29,515 nucleotides of DNA from PZPK01 sp963974595. GTDB lineage: Bacteria > Pseudomonadota > Gammaproteobacteria > Pseudomonadales > Oleiphilaceae. The position numbers were made by a program, and so were the translations under genes. The notes beneath the pieces are model-generated. The model worked only from the letters and a program-made list of their open reading frames with translations. It had not been told where the DNA came from and searched no databases. How positions within the stretch are numbered: the stretch's first letter is position 1; every line of letters starts with the position of its first letter. Shown here piece after piece: positions 1-8,184 of this stretch. Where the stretch lies: the NCBI GenBank assembly GCA_963974595.1, contig CAXBDA010000035.1, positions 1-29,515 on the forward strand. The letters are read 5' to 3'.

Positions 1-251
1 TAGTATCACCTGGTGGCACTACTGAAAAGGTATTTTTGTTTTGTGCGCAGGTAAACAGTAAAGGTGTGAGTGGCATGCACGGGCTTGAGTCGGAGGATGA
101 AGATATTAAAGTTCATACGGTGAGTGTCGAAGTGGCCATGAAAATGGTTGACACTGGAAAAATTAACAATGCCTCCGCCATTATTGCCTTGCAATGGCTA
201 GCATTGAACCGCGCTCGCTTGGATTCCAAGTGGGGTTTATCAGACTCATGA
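1..251 (+). CDS. nudF: ADP-ribose pyrophosphatase NudF, C-terminal part (5' end outside window)
   Basis: The reading frame is open from base 3 to the TGA at 249-251, so only the last ~82 residues are present. They match the end of the Nudix hydrolase NudF, which cleaves ADP-ribose to AMP and ribose-5-phosphate in the cytoplasm. What I recognise is the SPGGTTEKV stretch, the GMHGLESEDEDIKVH segment (GIHGLADENEDIRVH in E. coli) and the INNASAIIALQWLALN helix near the end. The Nudix box lies upstream of the window and cannot be checked. The stop codon overlaps the next ATG (ATGA), implying translational coupling with the DUF1249 gene. In E. coli nudF also precedes yqiB, cpdA and yqiA, which supports the call. 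Confidence 0.9.
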   Translation, partial: VSPGGTTEKVFLFCAQVNSKGVSGMHGLESEDEDIKVHTVSVEVAMKMVDTGKINNASAIIALQWLALNRARLDSKWGLSDS

Positions 252-700
252 GGAAAAAATATGTGCCTGATCTTGTCCATATGGGGGCTCTGTACGAAGG
301 TAACTATAGCCGTTTAATGCGCCTAATCAGAATGATGGGTGACCTTGATAGTATGGATTTCGATTTACATAATGGCCATGGTTATATTGGAAGAGTGAAT
401 TTGATATTGCTTGAAAATTGTAAATACACAGATACATTTTTGCTTGAACAAACAGCGGCAGCAGGTAAATGGGTGAATAACCCAAAATTGCGTGTCAGGT
501 TATATCATGATGCTTTGGTTGCTGAAGTGGTGGGCAAGTATGGCCGGCAAGCTGTTGATGGGGTGAATCACTATCCGAATCAAAAAATGCATTTGCCTGA
601 TGAAAAGAATCAATTAAATTTATTTCTGGCAGAGTGGCTGAATTTCTGTATTTCATATGGTTATTGCGAAGAGAGTCCCTTTTCTGCGAATGATTTGTGA
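248..700 (+). CDS. yqiB: DUF1249 family protein (YqiB)
   Basis: A 150-residue protein of the DUF1249/YqiB family, whose biochemical role is not established. I recognise the family from the central EQTAAAGKW segment, the block RLYHDALVAEVV, the YPNQKMHLPDEKNQLN stretch and FLAEWLNFC near the end, all close to E. coli YqiB (about 140 aa). The start is placed at the ATG at 248, which overlaps the nudF stop (ATGA) and gives the family's short N-terminus (MRKKYVPDL). An upstream ATG at 194 would add 18 residues lying inside nudF and is less likely. No signal peptide or membrane segment is visible, so it is probably cytoplasmic. It sits between nudF and cpdA as in E. coli. Function unknown. Confidence 0.88.
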   Translation: MRKKYVPDLVHMGALYEGNYSRLMRLIRMMGDLDSMDFDLHNGHGYIGRVNLILLENCKYTDTFLLEQTAAAGKWVNNPKLRVRLYHDALVAEVVGKYGRQAVDGVNHYPNQKMHLPDEKNQLNLFLAEWLNFCISYGYCEESPFSANDL

Positions 701-903
701 TTTTTTTATCATTACTGTTTGAATATAGGGCTTACTATTTGCTACTAAACTACCTTGTAGATATGGTCGATATTATTAACGTTTCGCTTTTCGCATAAAA
801 ATAGCAACAATAACTGAAAAGCTTTTATATTACTCGGAGAATTATTTGGCGCTTGCTAAATTCTGTTGCCTAGTAATCAAACCATATAGAGCCGAACGAA
901 AGA

Positions 904-1731
904 ATGAAAATGGAAAAAAATGCAAATGGTCAGACCTTGAATCTATTGCAGATTACCGACTGCCATTTGACCAAGGATGCAAAGAGCGACCTGCTTGGCG
1001 TGGTGACTCGTGATAGCTTGGGCGCGGTGTTGGCGCGAGTTGCTGCGAATATACAGAGCCAAGTGCATGCTGCGCCAGATTTTATGGTGGCCAGTGGTGA
1101 CCTTGCCCAAGATGCATCGGCACAGGCTTATCAGTATTTTAGAGAAGAAACGAAGTCTCTATGTGAGTTATCTGGTTGGTTTTCTGGTAATCACGATGAC
1201 ACTCAAGTCATGACGCAGTCGCTCCCGGACAAAGAAGTGTTTTCAAAAGTTCGTCGTTTTGATCACTGGCAAATTATTTTGTTAGACAGTTCTGTTCGTG
1301 GCTCGGTACATGGGCATCTGAATGATAGCGAACTTGATTTGCTGGAAAAGACGCTGCTGGAGGCACCCGACCTGCATACCTTGGTATGTTTACATCACCA
1401 TCCACTAGATATTGGCTCCACATGGCTAGATAAAATAGGCTTGCATAATCGTGATGCATTTTTCGATATTTTAGATCGTTTTGACAATGTTCGAGGCGTA
1501 CTTTGGGGACATATTCATCAAGAGTGGGACTCCAAACGTCGTGGTGTTTCTATGTTGGCTACACCGTCAACCTGTATTCAATTCTTGCCAAAATCATCAG
1601 GCTTTGCGGTAGAGGCGGTGGCGCCAGGGTACCGGTCACTCAGCTTGCATGCAGACGGAATCATTGAAACAAAAGTATATAGAGCCGAAGATTTTAAGTT
1701 TAATTTAGATCTGAAGAGCACAGGCTATTGA
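904..1731 (+). CDS. cpdA: 3',5'-cyclic-AMP phosphodiesterase CpdA
   Basis: A metallophosphoesterase of 275 residues, the same length as E. coli CpdA, which hydrolyses cAMP to AMP and so lowers CRP signalling. The dimetal site motifs are present in order: D19-x-H21 (ITDCHL), G65-D66 (ASGDLAQD), G95-N96-H97-D98, the LHHHPLD segment and GHIHQE. The LATPSTC-QF segment is also typical of CpdA rather than of other class III phosphodiesterases. Two in-frame ATGs (904 and 910) are possible; ribosome binding signals are weak (GAA/AAAG) and do not separate them. The TGA stop overlaps the TTG start of yqiA by four bases (TTGA), so the two are probably translated together. About 200 bases separate it from yqiB, enough for its own promoter, though I saw no clear one. 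Confidence 0.93.
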   Translation: MKMEKNANGQTLNLLQITDCHLTKDAKSDLLGVVTRDSLGAVLARVAANIQSQVHAAPDFMVASGDLAQDASAQAYQYFREETKSLCELSGWFSGNHDDTQVMTQSLPDKEVFSKVRRFDHWQIILLDSSVRGSVHGHLNDSELDLLEKTLLEAPDLHTLVCLHHHPLDIGSTWLDKIGLHNRDAFFDILDRFDNVRGVLWGHIHQEWDSKRRGVSMLATPSTCIQFLPKSSGFAVEAVAPGYRSLSLHADGIIETKVYRAEDFKFNLDLKSTGY

Positions 1732-2324
1732 AATATATAGTGTATTTGCATGGTTTTAACAGTTCGCCTCAATCTGAGAAAGCCCGGCTGACAAAGGGCT
1801 ATTTTCAAGCTCATTGTGGTCAACTAATAAATGTGATTGTGCCTGCTTTGCCACCTGCACCTTTAGAGGCCATCGCTTATATTCATAGCTTAATTGAGCA
1901 CAATGGTCGAGATAATTTGCTGGGTTTTATTGGAAGCTCTTTAGGGGGCTTTTATAGTCTGTACCTTCAGCGTTTTTATGCTTCATCTTCAGTCACACCA
2001 AAAGCAGTTTTAATTAATCCTGCTGTGCGGCCTTATAACCTGCTACAGGATTATTTAGGTGAAAACCAGAATCTGTACACGGGCGAGAAATATATTATTG
2101 AGCCTGAGCATATGGATGACCTGAGCTCTCTGATCGTTCAGCCAGTATCGCACCCTAAGCTGACATTTTTACTCACTCAAACCGCTGATGAAGTGCTTAA
2201 TTATCAAGATGCTGTTAGTTATCTTGCAGGGGTGAGCATGTGGATTCAATTTGGAGGCAGTCATGCCTTTGATCATTACTTAAATGTGTTGCCAGGTATC
2301 CGGGGCTTTTTCGAAAGGGTCTAG
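1728..2324 (+). CDS. yqiA: YqiA-type esterase (alpha/beta hydrolase)
   Basis: A 198-residue UPF0227/YqiA-like alpha/beta hydrolase; E. coli YqiA is ~193 aa and has reported esterase activity on short acyl esters. The N-terminus YIVYLHGFNSSPQS is characteristic. The predicted triad is S71 in the GSSLGG nucleophile elbow, D154 in QTADEV and H179 in GGSHAF. No signal peptide is seen, so a cytoplasmic location is inferred. The start is the TTG at 1728, which overlaps the cpdA stop and needs no other start because the conserved strand begins immediately. In E. coli the next gene is parE; here gcvT follows after ~197 bases, so the conserved block ends at this gene. The natural substrate is unknown. 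Confidence 0.88.
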   Translation: MKYIVYLHGFNSSPQSEKARLTKGYFQAHCGQLINVIVPALPPAPLEAIAYIHSLIEHNGRDNLLGFIGSSLGGFYSLYLQRFYASSSVTPKAVLINPAVRPYNLLQDYLGENQNLYTGEKYIIEPEHMDDLSSLIVQPVSHPKLTFLLTQTADEVLNYQDAVSYLAGVSMWIQFGGSHAFDHYLNVLPGIRGFFERV

Positions 2325-2521
2325 GTTTTCTGTGATTTCAAATCAAACAGGGTAAGTCTTTAGCTTATGATTCTGTCGTCTAGAAATTATAGGTGGTTTT
2401 TCACTCAACCAATCAGGTAAAATGCCGCTTTCGAATTTATCGTTCCTCATTTGGTCACGCAGAATATGCCTGAAGGGCTAGCTTAATTTGACTAAATGCG
2501 GGGCTGAACAAGGAGAATCTC

Positions 2522-3598
2522 TTGGGTTTCAAGACCGCTTTATTTAATGCTCACAAACAAGCCGGCGCTAAAATTGTCGACTTTGGTGGTTGGGATATGC
2601 CGATACATTATGGTTCCCAGCTCGAAGAGCATCATATTGTTCGCAAAAATGCCGGTATGTTTGATGTGTCACATATGACGATCGTTGATGTACTTGGCCC
2701 ACAATCAAGAGACTACTTGCGTTATTTGCTTGCCAATGATGTTGATAAACTTCTTGTCGATGGCAAAGCCTTATATAGCGGCATGTTAGATGAAAATGGC
2801 GGCGTGATTGACGACCTTATCGTATACCGTATGCCATCTGACTATCGTCTTGTTGTCAACTGCGGTACTCGCGAAAAAGATTTAGCATGGATGACTAAAC
2901 AAGCAAAAAGCTTTGATGTCGAATTGAAAGAGCGTAGCGATCTAGCGATGATTGCTGTACAAGGACCCGACGCAATAACATCGGTTAAACAATTAAAGCT
3001 AAATGATGCCAGCCTTATTGACGGTTTAGCCGTATTTCAAGGTTTAGAGCAGGCTGGCTGGATGTATTGTCGAACGGGTTATACGGGCGAAGACGGCTTG
3101 GAAATATTATTACCAAATGATAAAGCAGAGAGTTTTTGGAATGATTTGCTGGCCGTTGGCGTCAAACCTTGTGGTTTGGGTGCCCGTGACACTTTACGTT
3201 TAGAAGCAGGTATGAATTTGTACGGTTCTGATATGGATGAGTCAGTGACCCCCCTTGAGTCTAACATGGCCTGGACAGTCTCTTTCTCTGACGACCGAGA
3301 TTTTATCGGGAAATCAGCACTGGTTAAGCAAAAGCAGTCCGGTGTGCCCACAAAGCTTGTTGGTTTGGTGCTTGAAGCACGAGGTGTACTGCGGGGTCAT
3401 CAGAAAGTATGTCTTAATGGCGAAGAAATAGGCGAAATTACCAGCGGAAGTTTTTCGCCAACCCTGGGGTATTCAGTTGCTTTGGCAAGGGTCGAGAAAT
3501 CACTAAATGATGCTTGCCAGGTGGATATGCGGGGTAAGCAAATAGACGTAAAAATTGTGAAGCCGCCTTTTGTTCGTTTTGGTAAACAAGCATATTAA
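2522..3598 (+). CDS. gcvT: Aminomethyltransferase (glycine cleavage T protein)
   Basis: GcvT takes the aminomethyl group from the lipoyl arm of H protein and transfers the one-carbon unit to tetrahydrofolate, releasing ammonia. The 358-residue length is usual for the family. Recognisable blocks are VDFGGWDMPIHYGSQ, the catalytic-region motif FDVSHMTIVDV, LANDVDKL, GYTGEDGLEI, the CGLGARDTLRLEAGM block and the C-terminal GEITSGSFSPTLGYSVALA. The start is the TTG at 2522, supported by an AGGAG at 2511-2515 with six-base spacing; no ATG lies close upstream in frame. It heads a gcvT-gcvH-gcvPA-gcvPB cluster. I looked for a glycine riboswitch in the ~197 bases upstream and did not recognise its conserved blocks. 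The dihydrolipoamide dehydrogenase (L protein) is not in the window. Confidence 0.95.
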   Translation: MGFKTALFNAHKQAGAKIVDFGGWDMPIHYGSQLEEHHIVRKNAGMFDVSHMTIVDVLGPQSRDYLRYLLANDVDKLLVDGKALYSGMLDENGGVIDDLIVYRMPSDYRLVVNCGTREKDLAWMTKQAKSFDVELKERSDLAMIAVQGPDAITSVKQLKLNDASLIDGLAVFQGLEQAGWMYCRTGYTGEDGLEILLPNDKAESFWNDLLAVGVKPCGLGARDTLRLEAGMNLYGSDMDESVTPLESNMAWTVSFSDDRDFIGKSALVKQKQSGVPTKLVGLVLEARGVLRGHQKVCLNGEEIGEITSGSFSPTLGYSVALARVEKSLNDACQVDMRGKQIDVKIVKPPFVRFGKQAY

Positions 3599-3655
3599 TT
3601 TAAGAAATTCATTAAGTATTGAACACAGTTTATTCTAGTTTGAGGAAAGTTGATC

Positions 3656-4054
3656 ATGAGTATTATTCCCGGTGAATTACGGTATTTATCTAGCCATGAG
3701 TGGGTTCGTCTTGAAGAAGATGGCGAAACAGTAACAGTCGGTATTACTGACCATGCGCAAGACTTATTAGGTGATGTTGTCTTTGTTGAACTTCCTGAGG
3801 TCGATGCTGTGATTACAGCGGGTGAAGAGGCTGGTGTTGTTGAATCGGTAAAGGCAGCATCTGATATATTTTCGCCTGTGAGCGGTACTGTCATTGAGGT
3901 TAACGAGGCTTTGGAAGATTCCCCTGAGCTGGTGAATAGTGACCCTTATGATGATGGCTGGTTTTATAAATTAAAGATTTCAGACGCTGACGAGCTGTCA
4001 TCGTTATTGAATGCTGAAGATTACGCTGAAGCTTGCGAAGCAGACGATCACTAA
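3656..4054 (+). CDS. gcvH: Glycine cleavage system H protein (lipoyl carrier)
   Basis: H protein carries the aminomethyl intermediate on a lipoyl arm between the P, T and L proteins. The 132-residue product has the standard fold markers: LRYLSSHEWVR at the N-terminus, VGITDHAQDLLGDVVFVELP, and the lipoylation site ESVKAASD with K66 as the modified lysine, followed by SPVSGTVIEVNEAL and NSDPYDDGWFYKL. I start at the ATG at 3656 because GAGGAAAG at 3642-3649 lies six bases upstream; a TTG two codons earlier overlaps that site. It lies 57 bases after gcvT and 161 bases before gcvPA. The latter gap contains a terminator-like hairpin, so transcription into gcvPA may be partly reduced. Confidence 0.95.
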   Translation: MSIIPGELRYLSSHEWVRLEEDGETVTVGITDHAQDLLGDVVFVELPEVDAVITAGEEAGVVESVKAASDIFSPVSGTVIEVNEALEDSPELVNSDPYDDGWFYKLKISDADELSSLLNAEDYAEACEADDH

Positions 4055-4093
4055 TTATTGGTAGTCTGGCGTTAAGTCAACACTGCTTTCAAG

Positions 4094-4150
4094 ACCTTTG
4101 ATAACACTGTTTAAATATAAGCAGTGCTTCAAAGGTTTTATTTTTAAAGA
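4094..4150 (+). terminator. Hairpin with U-rich tail between gcvH and gcvPA (terminator or attenuator)
   Basis: Outer stem ACCTTTGA (4094-4101) pairs with TCAAAGGT (4129-4136). Inner stem CACTG (4105-4109) pairs with CAGTG (4122-4126). The loop is A/T-rich, and TTTTATTTTT follows. All four gcv genes are in the same direction, so this may be an internal, leaky terminator. A second CACTGC at 4081-4086 could pair with GCAGTG (4121-4126) instead. Confidence 0.5.
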
Positions 4151-4215
4151 AAGTCGCTTATTAATGAAATAGATCAGTAAGCTTGCTCGGCTTTATGATT
4201 TGACGAGGGTTAAAC

Positions 4216-5604
4216 ATGCCTTTTATTCCGCATACGGAACAAGATATTCAGAAAATGTTAGATGTGATTGGTGTTGCGTCTATCAATGATTTATTTGATG
4301 AGATTCCTACACATTTGCGCGCTAAACCTTTGGTTGGCGTACCGGATGGCTTAACTGAAATGGACATGATGCGCTTAATGTCTGACCGGGCTCAGCAAGA
4401 TGAAGGTGCGTTATGCTTTATTGGTGCGGGTGCTTATGAGCATCATATACCGGCTGCTGTTTGGGATGTAGCCATGAGAGGTGAATTTCTGACGGCTTAT
4501 ACCCCGTATCAGGCTGAGGCAAGCCAGGGAACGCTGCAGCTTATTTATGAATATCAATCGATGATTTGTCAATTAACGGCGATGGATGTATCGAATGCCT
4601 CTTTATATGATGGCGCTTCAGGTTTAGCTGAAGCGGTGTTAATGAGTATCCGGGCAAATCGTAAATCTAAAAGCAAGAAGGTTTTATTTGCCGGTACGGT
4701 TCATCCCCTATATCAAAAAGTTGTGACCGATATTGTGAGTAATCAGGGGATTTCCATTGAGGTTATGCCAATCGATCCGAGCAATCTATCTGTTGATATC
4801 GATGCGCTTAAGCAGTATGCCGAAGAAGATTTTGCAGCGCTTGTTATTCCTCAGCCTAACTTTTTCGGTGCTCTAGAGTCTGTTGATGAGTTAACGGATT
4901 GGGCGCAGGAGAAAGGCATGCTGGTCATAGGTTTAGTGAATCCAACGGCCCTGGCATTATTTAACCCGCCTGGTGACTGGGGTCAACAGGGTGCGGACAT
5001 CGCAGTAGGAGAAGGCCAGCCTTTAGGTATCCCCTTAGCTTCTGGCGGGCCTTATTTTGGTTTTATTGCTTGTAAACAAAAGCTAGTGCGGCAAATGCCC
5101 GGCCGGATTATTGGCCGAACGGTTGACCTTGAAGGCAAAGAGGGTTTTACCCTGACGCTTCAAGCTAGAGAGCAACACATTCGCCGATCTAAAGCGACCT
5201 CAAATATTTGTACTAATCAAGGCTTAGCTGTGACGGCAGCGACTATTTACATGACTTTGCTGGGGTTTGAAGGTTTATCACGCGTGGCTAAGTCCAGTCA
5301 TCAAAATGCCCGTCAATTACTGGCGAGCCTGTCAGATGTTGAGCATGTCCTCAGTCGATCAAATACAGCCTTTTTTCATGAGTTCGTTATCCAGCTGGGT
5401 GACGGAGAGGATGGTTTTGCTGAAGGTGTTCTCGCTAATATGGCAGAACAGGGTGTGTTAGGTGGTTTAGACTTGTCAGTATTTGGGGCAGACCTGAAAA
5501 ATTGCATACTTGTTTGTGCAACAGAAGTGAAGACTGAAAATGATTTGACCTTGTATAAGTCAGCACTTGTTCGAGCGATTAAAGAGGTGAAAGACGCATG
5601 TTGA
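4216..5604 (+). CDS. gcvPA: Glycine dehydrogenase (decarboxylating) subunit 1
   Basis: The 462-residue alpha subunit of the two-subunit P protein, which with gcvPB decarboxylates glycine and loads the aminomethyl group on H protein. It corresponds to the N-terminal half of single-chain GcvP. Recognised segments are FIGAGAYEHHIPAAV, TAYTPYQAEASQGTLQ, ASLYDGASGLAEA, the GEGQPLGIPLASGGPYFGF block and LQAREQHIRRSKATSNICTNQ. This half does not carry the PLP lysine, which is in gcvPB. The ATG at 4216 has GAGGG at 4205-4209, six bases away. Its stop overlaps the gcvPB start by seven bases, consistent with coupled synthesis of the two subunits. The split form is an ordinary family variant rather than a frameshifted gcvP: both halves have their own intact termini. 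Confidence 0.95.
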   Translation: MPFIPHTEQDIQKMLDVIGVASINDLFDEIPTHLRAKPLVGVPDGLTEMDMMRLMSDRAQQDEGALCFIGAGAYEHHIPAAVWDVAMRGEFLTAYTPYQAEASQGTLQLIYEYQSMICQLTAMDVSNASLYDGASGLAEAVLMSIRANRKSKSKKVLFAGTVHPLYQKVVTDIVSNQGISIEVMPIDPSNLSVDIDALKQYAEEDFAALVIPQPNFFGALESVDELTDWAQEKGMLVIGLVNPTALALFNPPGDWGQQGADIAVGEGQPLGIPLASGGPYFGFIACKQKLVRQMPGRIIGRTVDLEGKEGFTLTLQAREQHIRRSKATSNICTNQGLAVTAATIYMTLLGFEGLSRVAKSSHQNARQLLASLSDVEHVLSRSNTAFFHEFVIQLGDGEDGFAEGVLANMAEQGVLGGLDLSVFGADLKNCILVCATEVKTENDLTLYKSALVRAIKEVKDAC

Positions 5605-7058
5605 TATTTAAGAAAGGTAGTCAAGGTCGATTCGCAACAGCGCAAGCACCGCAACAGCTTGCTGATATTGCTGATTTGCCAGAAAAGATGTTGCGTAAAA
5701 AGCCTGCTATCTTACCCGAAGTGTCAGAGTTACAGGCGGTACGTCATTTCACTAATTTATCGCGTCAAAATTTTTCAATTGATACTCAATTCTATCCTTT
5801 AGGATCTTGTACCATGAAGTACAACCCGAAAGGAGCTCAGCGTGCCGCTGCTTTACCGGGTTTTATCAACCGTCATCCGCTTGCACCTGAGTCTCACAGC
5901 CAAGGTTACTTAGCGTGTGTGTATGATTTGCAGAATATTTTGAAAGAAGTTACCGGTATGGCGGGTGTATCTTTGTGTCCTATGGCGGGTGCGCAAGGTG
6001 AATTCGCTGGTGTTGCGATGATTAAGGCTTATCATGAAAGCCGCAATGATCATGAACGAACAGAGATTATCGTTCCAGAAGCGGCACATGGCACTAATCC
6101 GGCCACTGCAGTAATGTGTGGCTATAAGGTGAAAGAAATCCCTGTTTTAGCAAATGGCGATGTCGACCTTTCAGCGCTAAAGATGGCTGTAGGCCCTCAA
6201 ACTGCGGGTATTATGATGACAAATCCGTCCACTTGCGGGGTCTTTGAGCGCCAAATTGAAGAAATAGCAAAAACGGTGCATGATGCGGGTGGCCTTTTGT
6301 ATTATGATGGCGCAAATTTGAACGCCATTCTGGGGCAAGTAAGGCCCGGTGATATGGGGTTTGATGTTCTGCATATGAATTTGCATAAAACCTTTGCTAC
6401 GCCACACGGTGGTGGTGGCCCAGGTTCTGGCCCTGTAGCCGTTGGTAAGCGTTTACTGCCATTTCTACCTACACCGATTACTGGGTGTGAAGAAGATACA
6501 TCTGGCGTCAAGCGCTATCATTGGCTTGGCCAAGATGATTTACCCGATTCGATTGGCCGTTTAAGTGCCTTTATGGGCAATGCGGGTATTATTCTTCGTG
6601 CATATATTTATGCCATTTTATTAGGTCGTGAAGGCTTGCATCGTGTTGGTGAGTTTTCAACCTTAAATGCAAATTATATGGCTATTCTGATGAAGAATGC
6701 AGGTTTCGAATTAGCGTATAAAGATAGACGAGCAACGCACGAATTTATCATTACACTAAGCAAACAAGCAAAAGGTCTGGGTGTGAATGCGATGGATTTT
6801 GCGAAGCGTTTGCTGGATTATGGTTATCATGCTCCGACCACCTACTTTCCTTTGCTTATTCCAGAATGTTTCTTGATAGAGCCGACTGAAACTGAGTCTA
6901 TCGATGAGCTCGAAGGCTTTGTGGAGGCGATGGTCGCTATTCAGAAAGAAGCAGAAAACTCACCAGAGCTTGTTAAAGGCGCACCCGTGACTCAGCCAGT
7001 AAGGCGTTTGGATGATGTGAAAGCAGCGCGTGAGTTGGATGTGTCATATTCAGGTTAA
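5598..7058 (+). CDS. gcvPB: Glycine dehydrogenase (decarboxylating) subunit 2
   Basis: The 486-residue PLP-binding beta subunit of the split glycine decarboxylase. The motif HMNLHKTFATPHGGGGPGSG contains the PLP Schiff-base lysine, K264 in this numbering. Other family blocks are FYPLGSCTMKYNPK near residue 70, SLCPMAGAQGEFAG, PEAAHGTNPATAVM and the C-terminal HAPTTYFPLLIPECFLIEPTE. The ATG at 5598 lies inside the end of gcvPA, a seven-base overlap. It is the last gene of the gcv cluster, and a perfect bidirectional hairpin follows ~50 bases downstream. I see no missing catalytic residue. Together with gcvT and gcvH it supplies methylene-tetrahydrofolate from glycine; the shared L protein must be encoded elsewhere. 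Confidence 0.95.
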   Translation: MLIFKKGSQGRFATAQAPQQLADIADLPEKMLRKKPAILPEVSELQAVRHFTNLSRQNFSIDTQFYPLGSCTMKYNPKGAQRAAALPGFINRHPLAPESHSQGYLACVYDLQNILKEVTGMAGVSLCPMAGAQGEFAGVAMIKAYHESRNDHERTEIIVPEAAHGTNPATAVMCGYKVKEIPVLANGDVDLSALKMAVGPQTAGIMMTNPSTCGVFERQIEEIAKTVHDAGGLLYYDGANLNAILGQVRPGDMGFDVLHMNLHKTFATPHGGGGPGSGPVAVGKRLLPFLPTPITGCEEDTSGVKRYHWLGQDDLPDSIGRLSAFMGNAGIILRAYIYAILLGREGLHRVGEFSTLNANYMAILMKNAGFELAYKDRRATHEFIITLSKQAKGLGVNAMDFAKRLLDYGYHAPTTYFPLLIPECFLIEPTETESIDELEGFVEAMVAIQKEAENSPELVKGAPVTQPVRRLDDVKAARELDVSYSG

Positions 7059-7110
7059 CGAGATCGCCACTGCTTTAAGTGTGTGATGCTTAGAAAATAT
7101 GTCCTTAATA

Positions 7111-7149
7111 TAAAAAGATCTCTGCCAATTATTGACAGAGATCTTTTTA
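7111..7149. terminator. Bidirectional intrinsic terminator between gcvPB and the HDOD gene
   Basis: AAAAAGATCTCTG (7112-7124) is the exact complement of CAGAGATCTTTTT (7136-7148), giving a 13-bp stem with an 11-base loop and T/A runs on both sides. It lies 50 bases after the gcvPB stop and directly against the stop codon (7150-7152) of the convergent HDOD gene, so it probably ends both transcripts. Confidence 0.85.
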
Positions 7150-8016
7150 TTAATAGACCGTAATGCCCATTTCGATAAAGGCTTCTTTTAAATCGTCTAA
7201 ATCGTAGTTTGTCAGCCCTAAATGCTCAAGTATGTCTTTCTGGCTTTGCTCCCACTCTGTATCCGTATCCTGTTTACCTAATACCTTGAAGTTTCCACAA
7301 ATATGTTCGGCTATTTTTAAGATGGCAAGCAGTGTTTTTTGAAGTTGATTCCTTCCATCCTTCGTGCTGAATGTTTGTAAGGTGTTGTGATGCTCTGCGA
7401 TGACCAGGCAGATGTGACTTGGAAGATTCCAGGACTTAGCCGTGTAATAGCCCACTACACAATGGTTAGTGTTAAACTTTTCATTCTCATAATCGATGGT
7501 GCGTTCATACTCACTGCCATAGGCGTTTTCTAATTCGGCTAAATAATTATCAAAACGCTTCATCATTAATGGAATGCCGGAATTATGGAAAAGACCTAAT
7601 GTATAGGCTTCATCCGGGTTTGGAAAACCTACCTTTTTGGCGATTGTAGCGCAGACCATGGCAATATCATTGGCGGTATCCCAAAAGGATGTTAGCTCCA
7701 TGATATTCTCATCAGACATTTGCCCCTTTATGGCTAAGCCATTGAGGATATTAATCACTGTATTGATGCCAAGCAAAGAAACTGCTTGCTCAATAGAAGA
7801 GATTTTGTTGCCCAAACCATAAAATGGTGAGTTCACAAACTTAAGCATGGTGCCAGATAAACCGACATCCTTAGCAATTAAATTAGCAATTCGGCTAATG
7901 TCGGGCTCCGGTAAGATTTGTTCCATCTGTAAATCGACTAAGATCTGAGGTTGAGGTGGAACAAAGATACCTTGAAGTATTTGTGATACCTGTTCTTGAG
8001 AAAGTTGATTGGGCAT
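7150..8016 (-). CDS. HDOD domain-containing protein
   Basis: A 288-residue protein that is mostly one HDOD domain, a degenerate relative of HD phosphohydrolases found in bacterial signalling proteins. Evidence is the N-terminal IFVPPQPQILVDL and LPEPDISRIANLIAKDVGLSGTMLKFVNSPFYGLGNKISSIEQAVSLLG-type block (positions ~20-85), followed by TLGLFHNSGIPLM and VIAEHHN. The usual HD pair reads H-N here, so catalysis is unlikely and a protein-interaction or signalling role is inferred. There is no receiver, GGDEF or kinase domain attached. I start at the ATG at 8016, with GGAG about ten bases upstream; a TTG at 8022 is also possible. It stands alone between two opposed genes. Partner and pathway are unknown. 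Confidence 0.82.
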   Translation of the reverse strand: MPNQLSQEQVSQILQGIFVPPQPQILVDLQMEQILPEPDISRIANLIAKDVGLSGTMLKFVNSPFYGLGNKISSIEQAVSLLGINTVINILNGLAIKGQMSDENIMELTSFWDTANDIAMVCATIAKKVGFPNPDEAYTLGLFHNSGIPLMMKRFDNYLAELENAYGSEYERTIDYENEKFNTNHCVVGYYTAKSWNLPSHICLVIAEHHNTLQTFSTKDGRNQLQKTLLAILKIAEHICGNFKVLGKQDTDTEWEQSQKDILEHLGLTNYDLDDLKEAFIEMGITVY

Positions 8017-8130
8017 TTCCAAATGGCTCCACTTAGAAGATGTTTAAAAAATGTTTCTATCATTGTAGGTCTGTTTAGCCAAAGTGCTATCGTTTTTATG
8101 TGAAATAAATGCACGATTTTGTATCTGAGT

Positions 8131-8139
8131 TGTTATACT
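8131..8139 (+). promoter_or_regulatory. Probable extended -10 promoter for the rlmI-type gene
   Basis: TGTTATACT at 8131-8139 is an extended -10 element (TG, one base, then TATACT, five of six consensus). No good -35 element lies 16-18 bases upstream, as is common for extended -10 promoters. Transcription would begin near 8146, about 40 bases before the chosen start codon. Confidence 0.45.
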
Positions 8140-8184
8140 TCGCCCCAAAATATTCAGGCGCAAATGTAAAAAATGAGGAATCTT

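Noticed and set aside
2325..2521. Glycine riboswitch upstream of gcvT
   Set aside because: The conserved core blocks of the aptamer are not recognisable and no expression platform precedes the start; only a ribosome site (AGGAG) is clear.
4216..7058. gcvP broken by a frameshift into two ORFs
   Set aside because: Both products have complete family-typical termini and the junction is a seven-base start/stop overlap; the two-subunit P protein is a known form.
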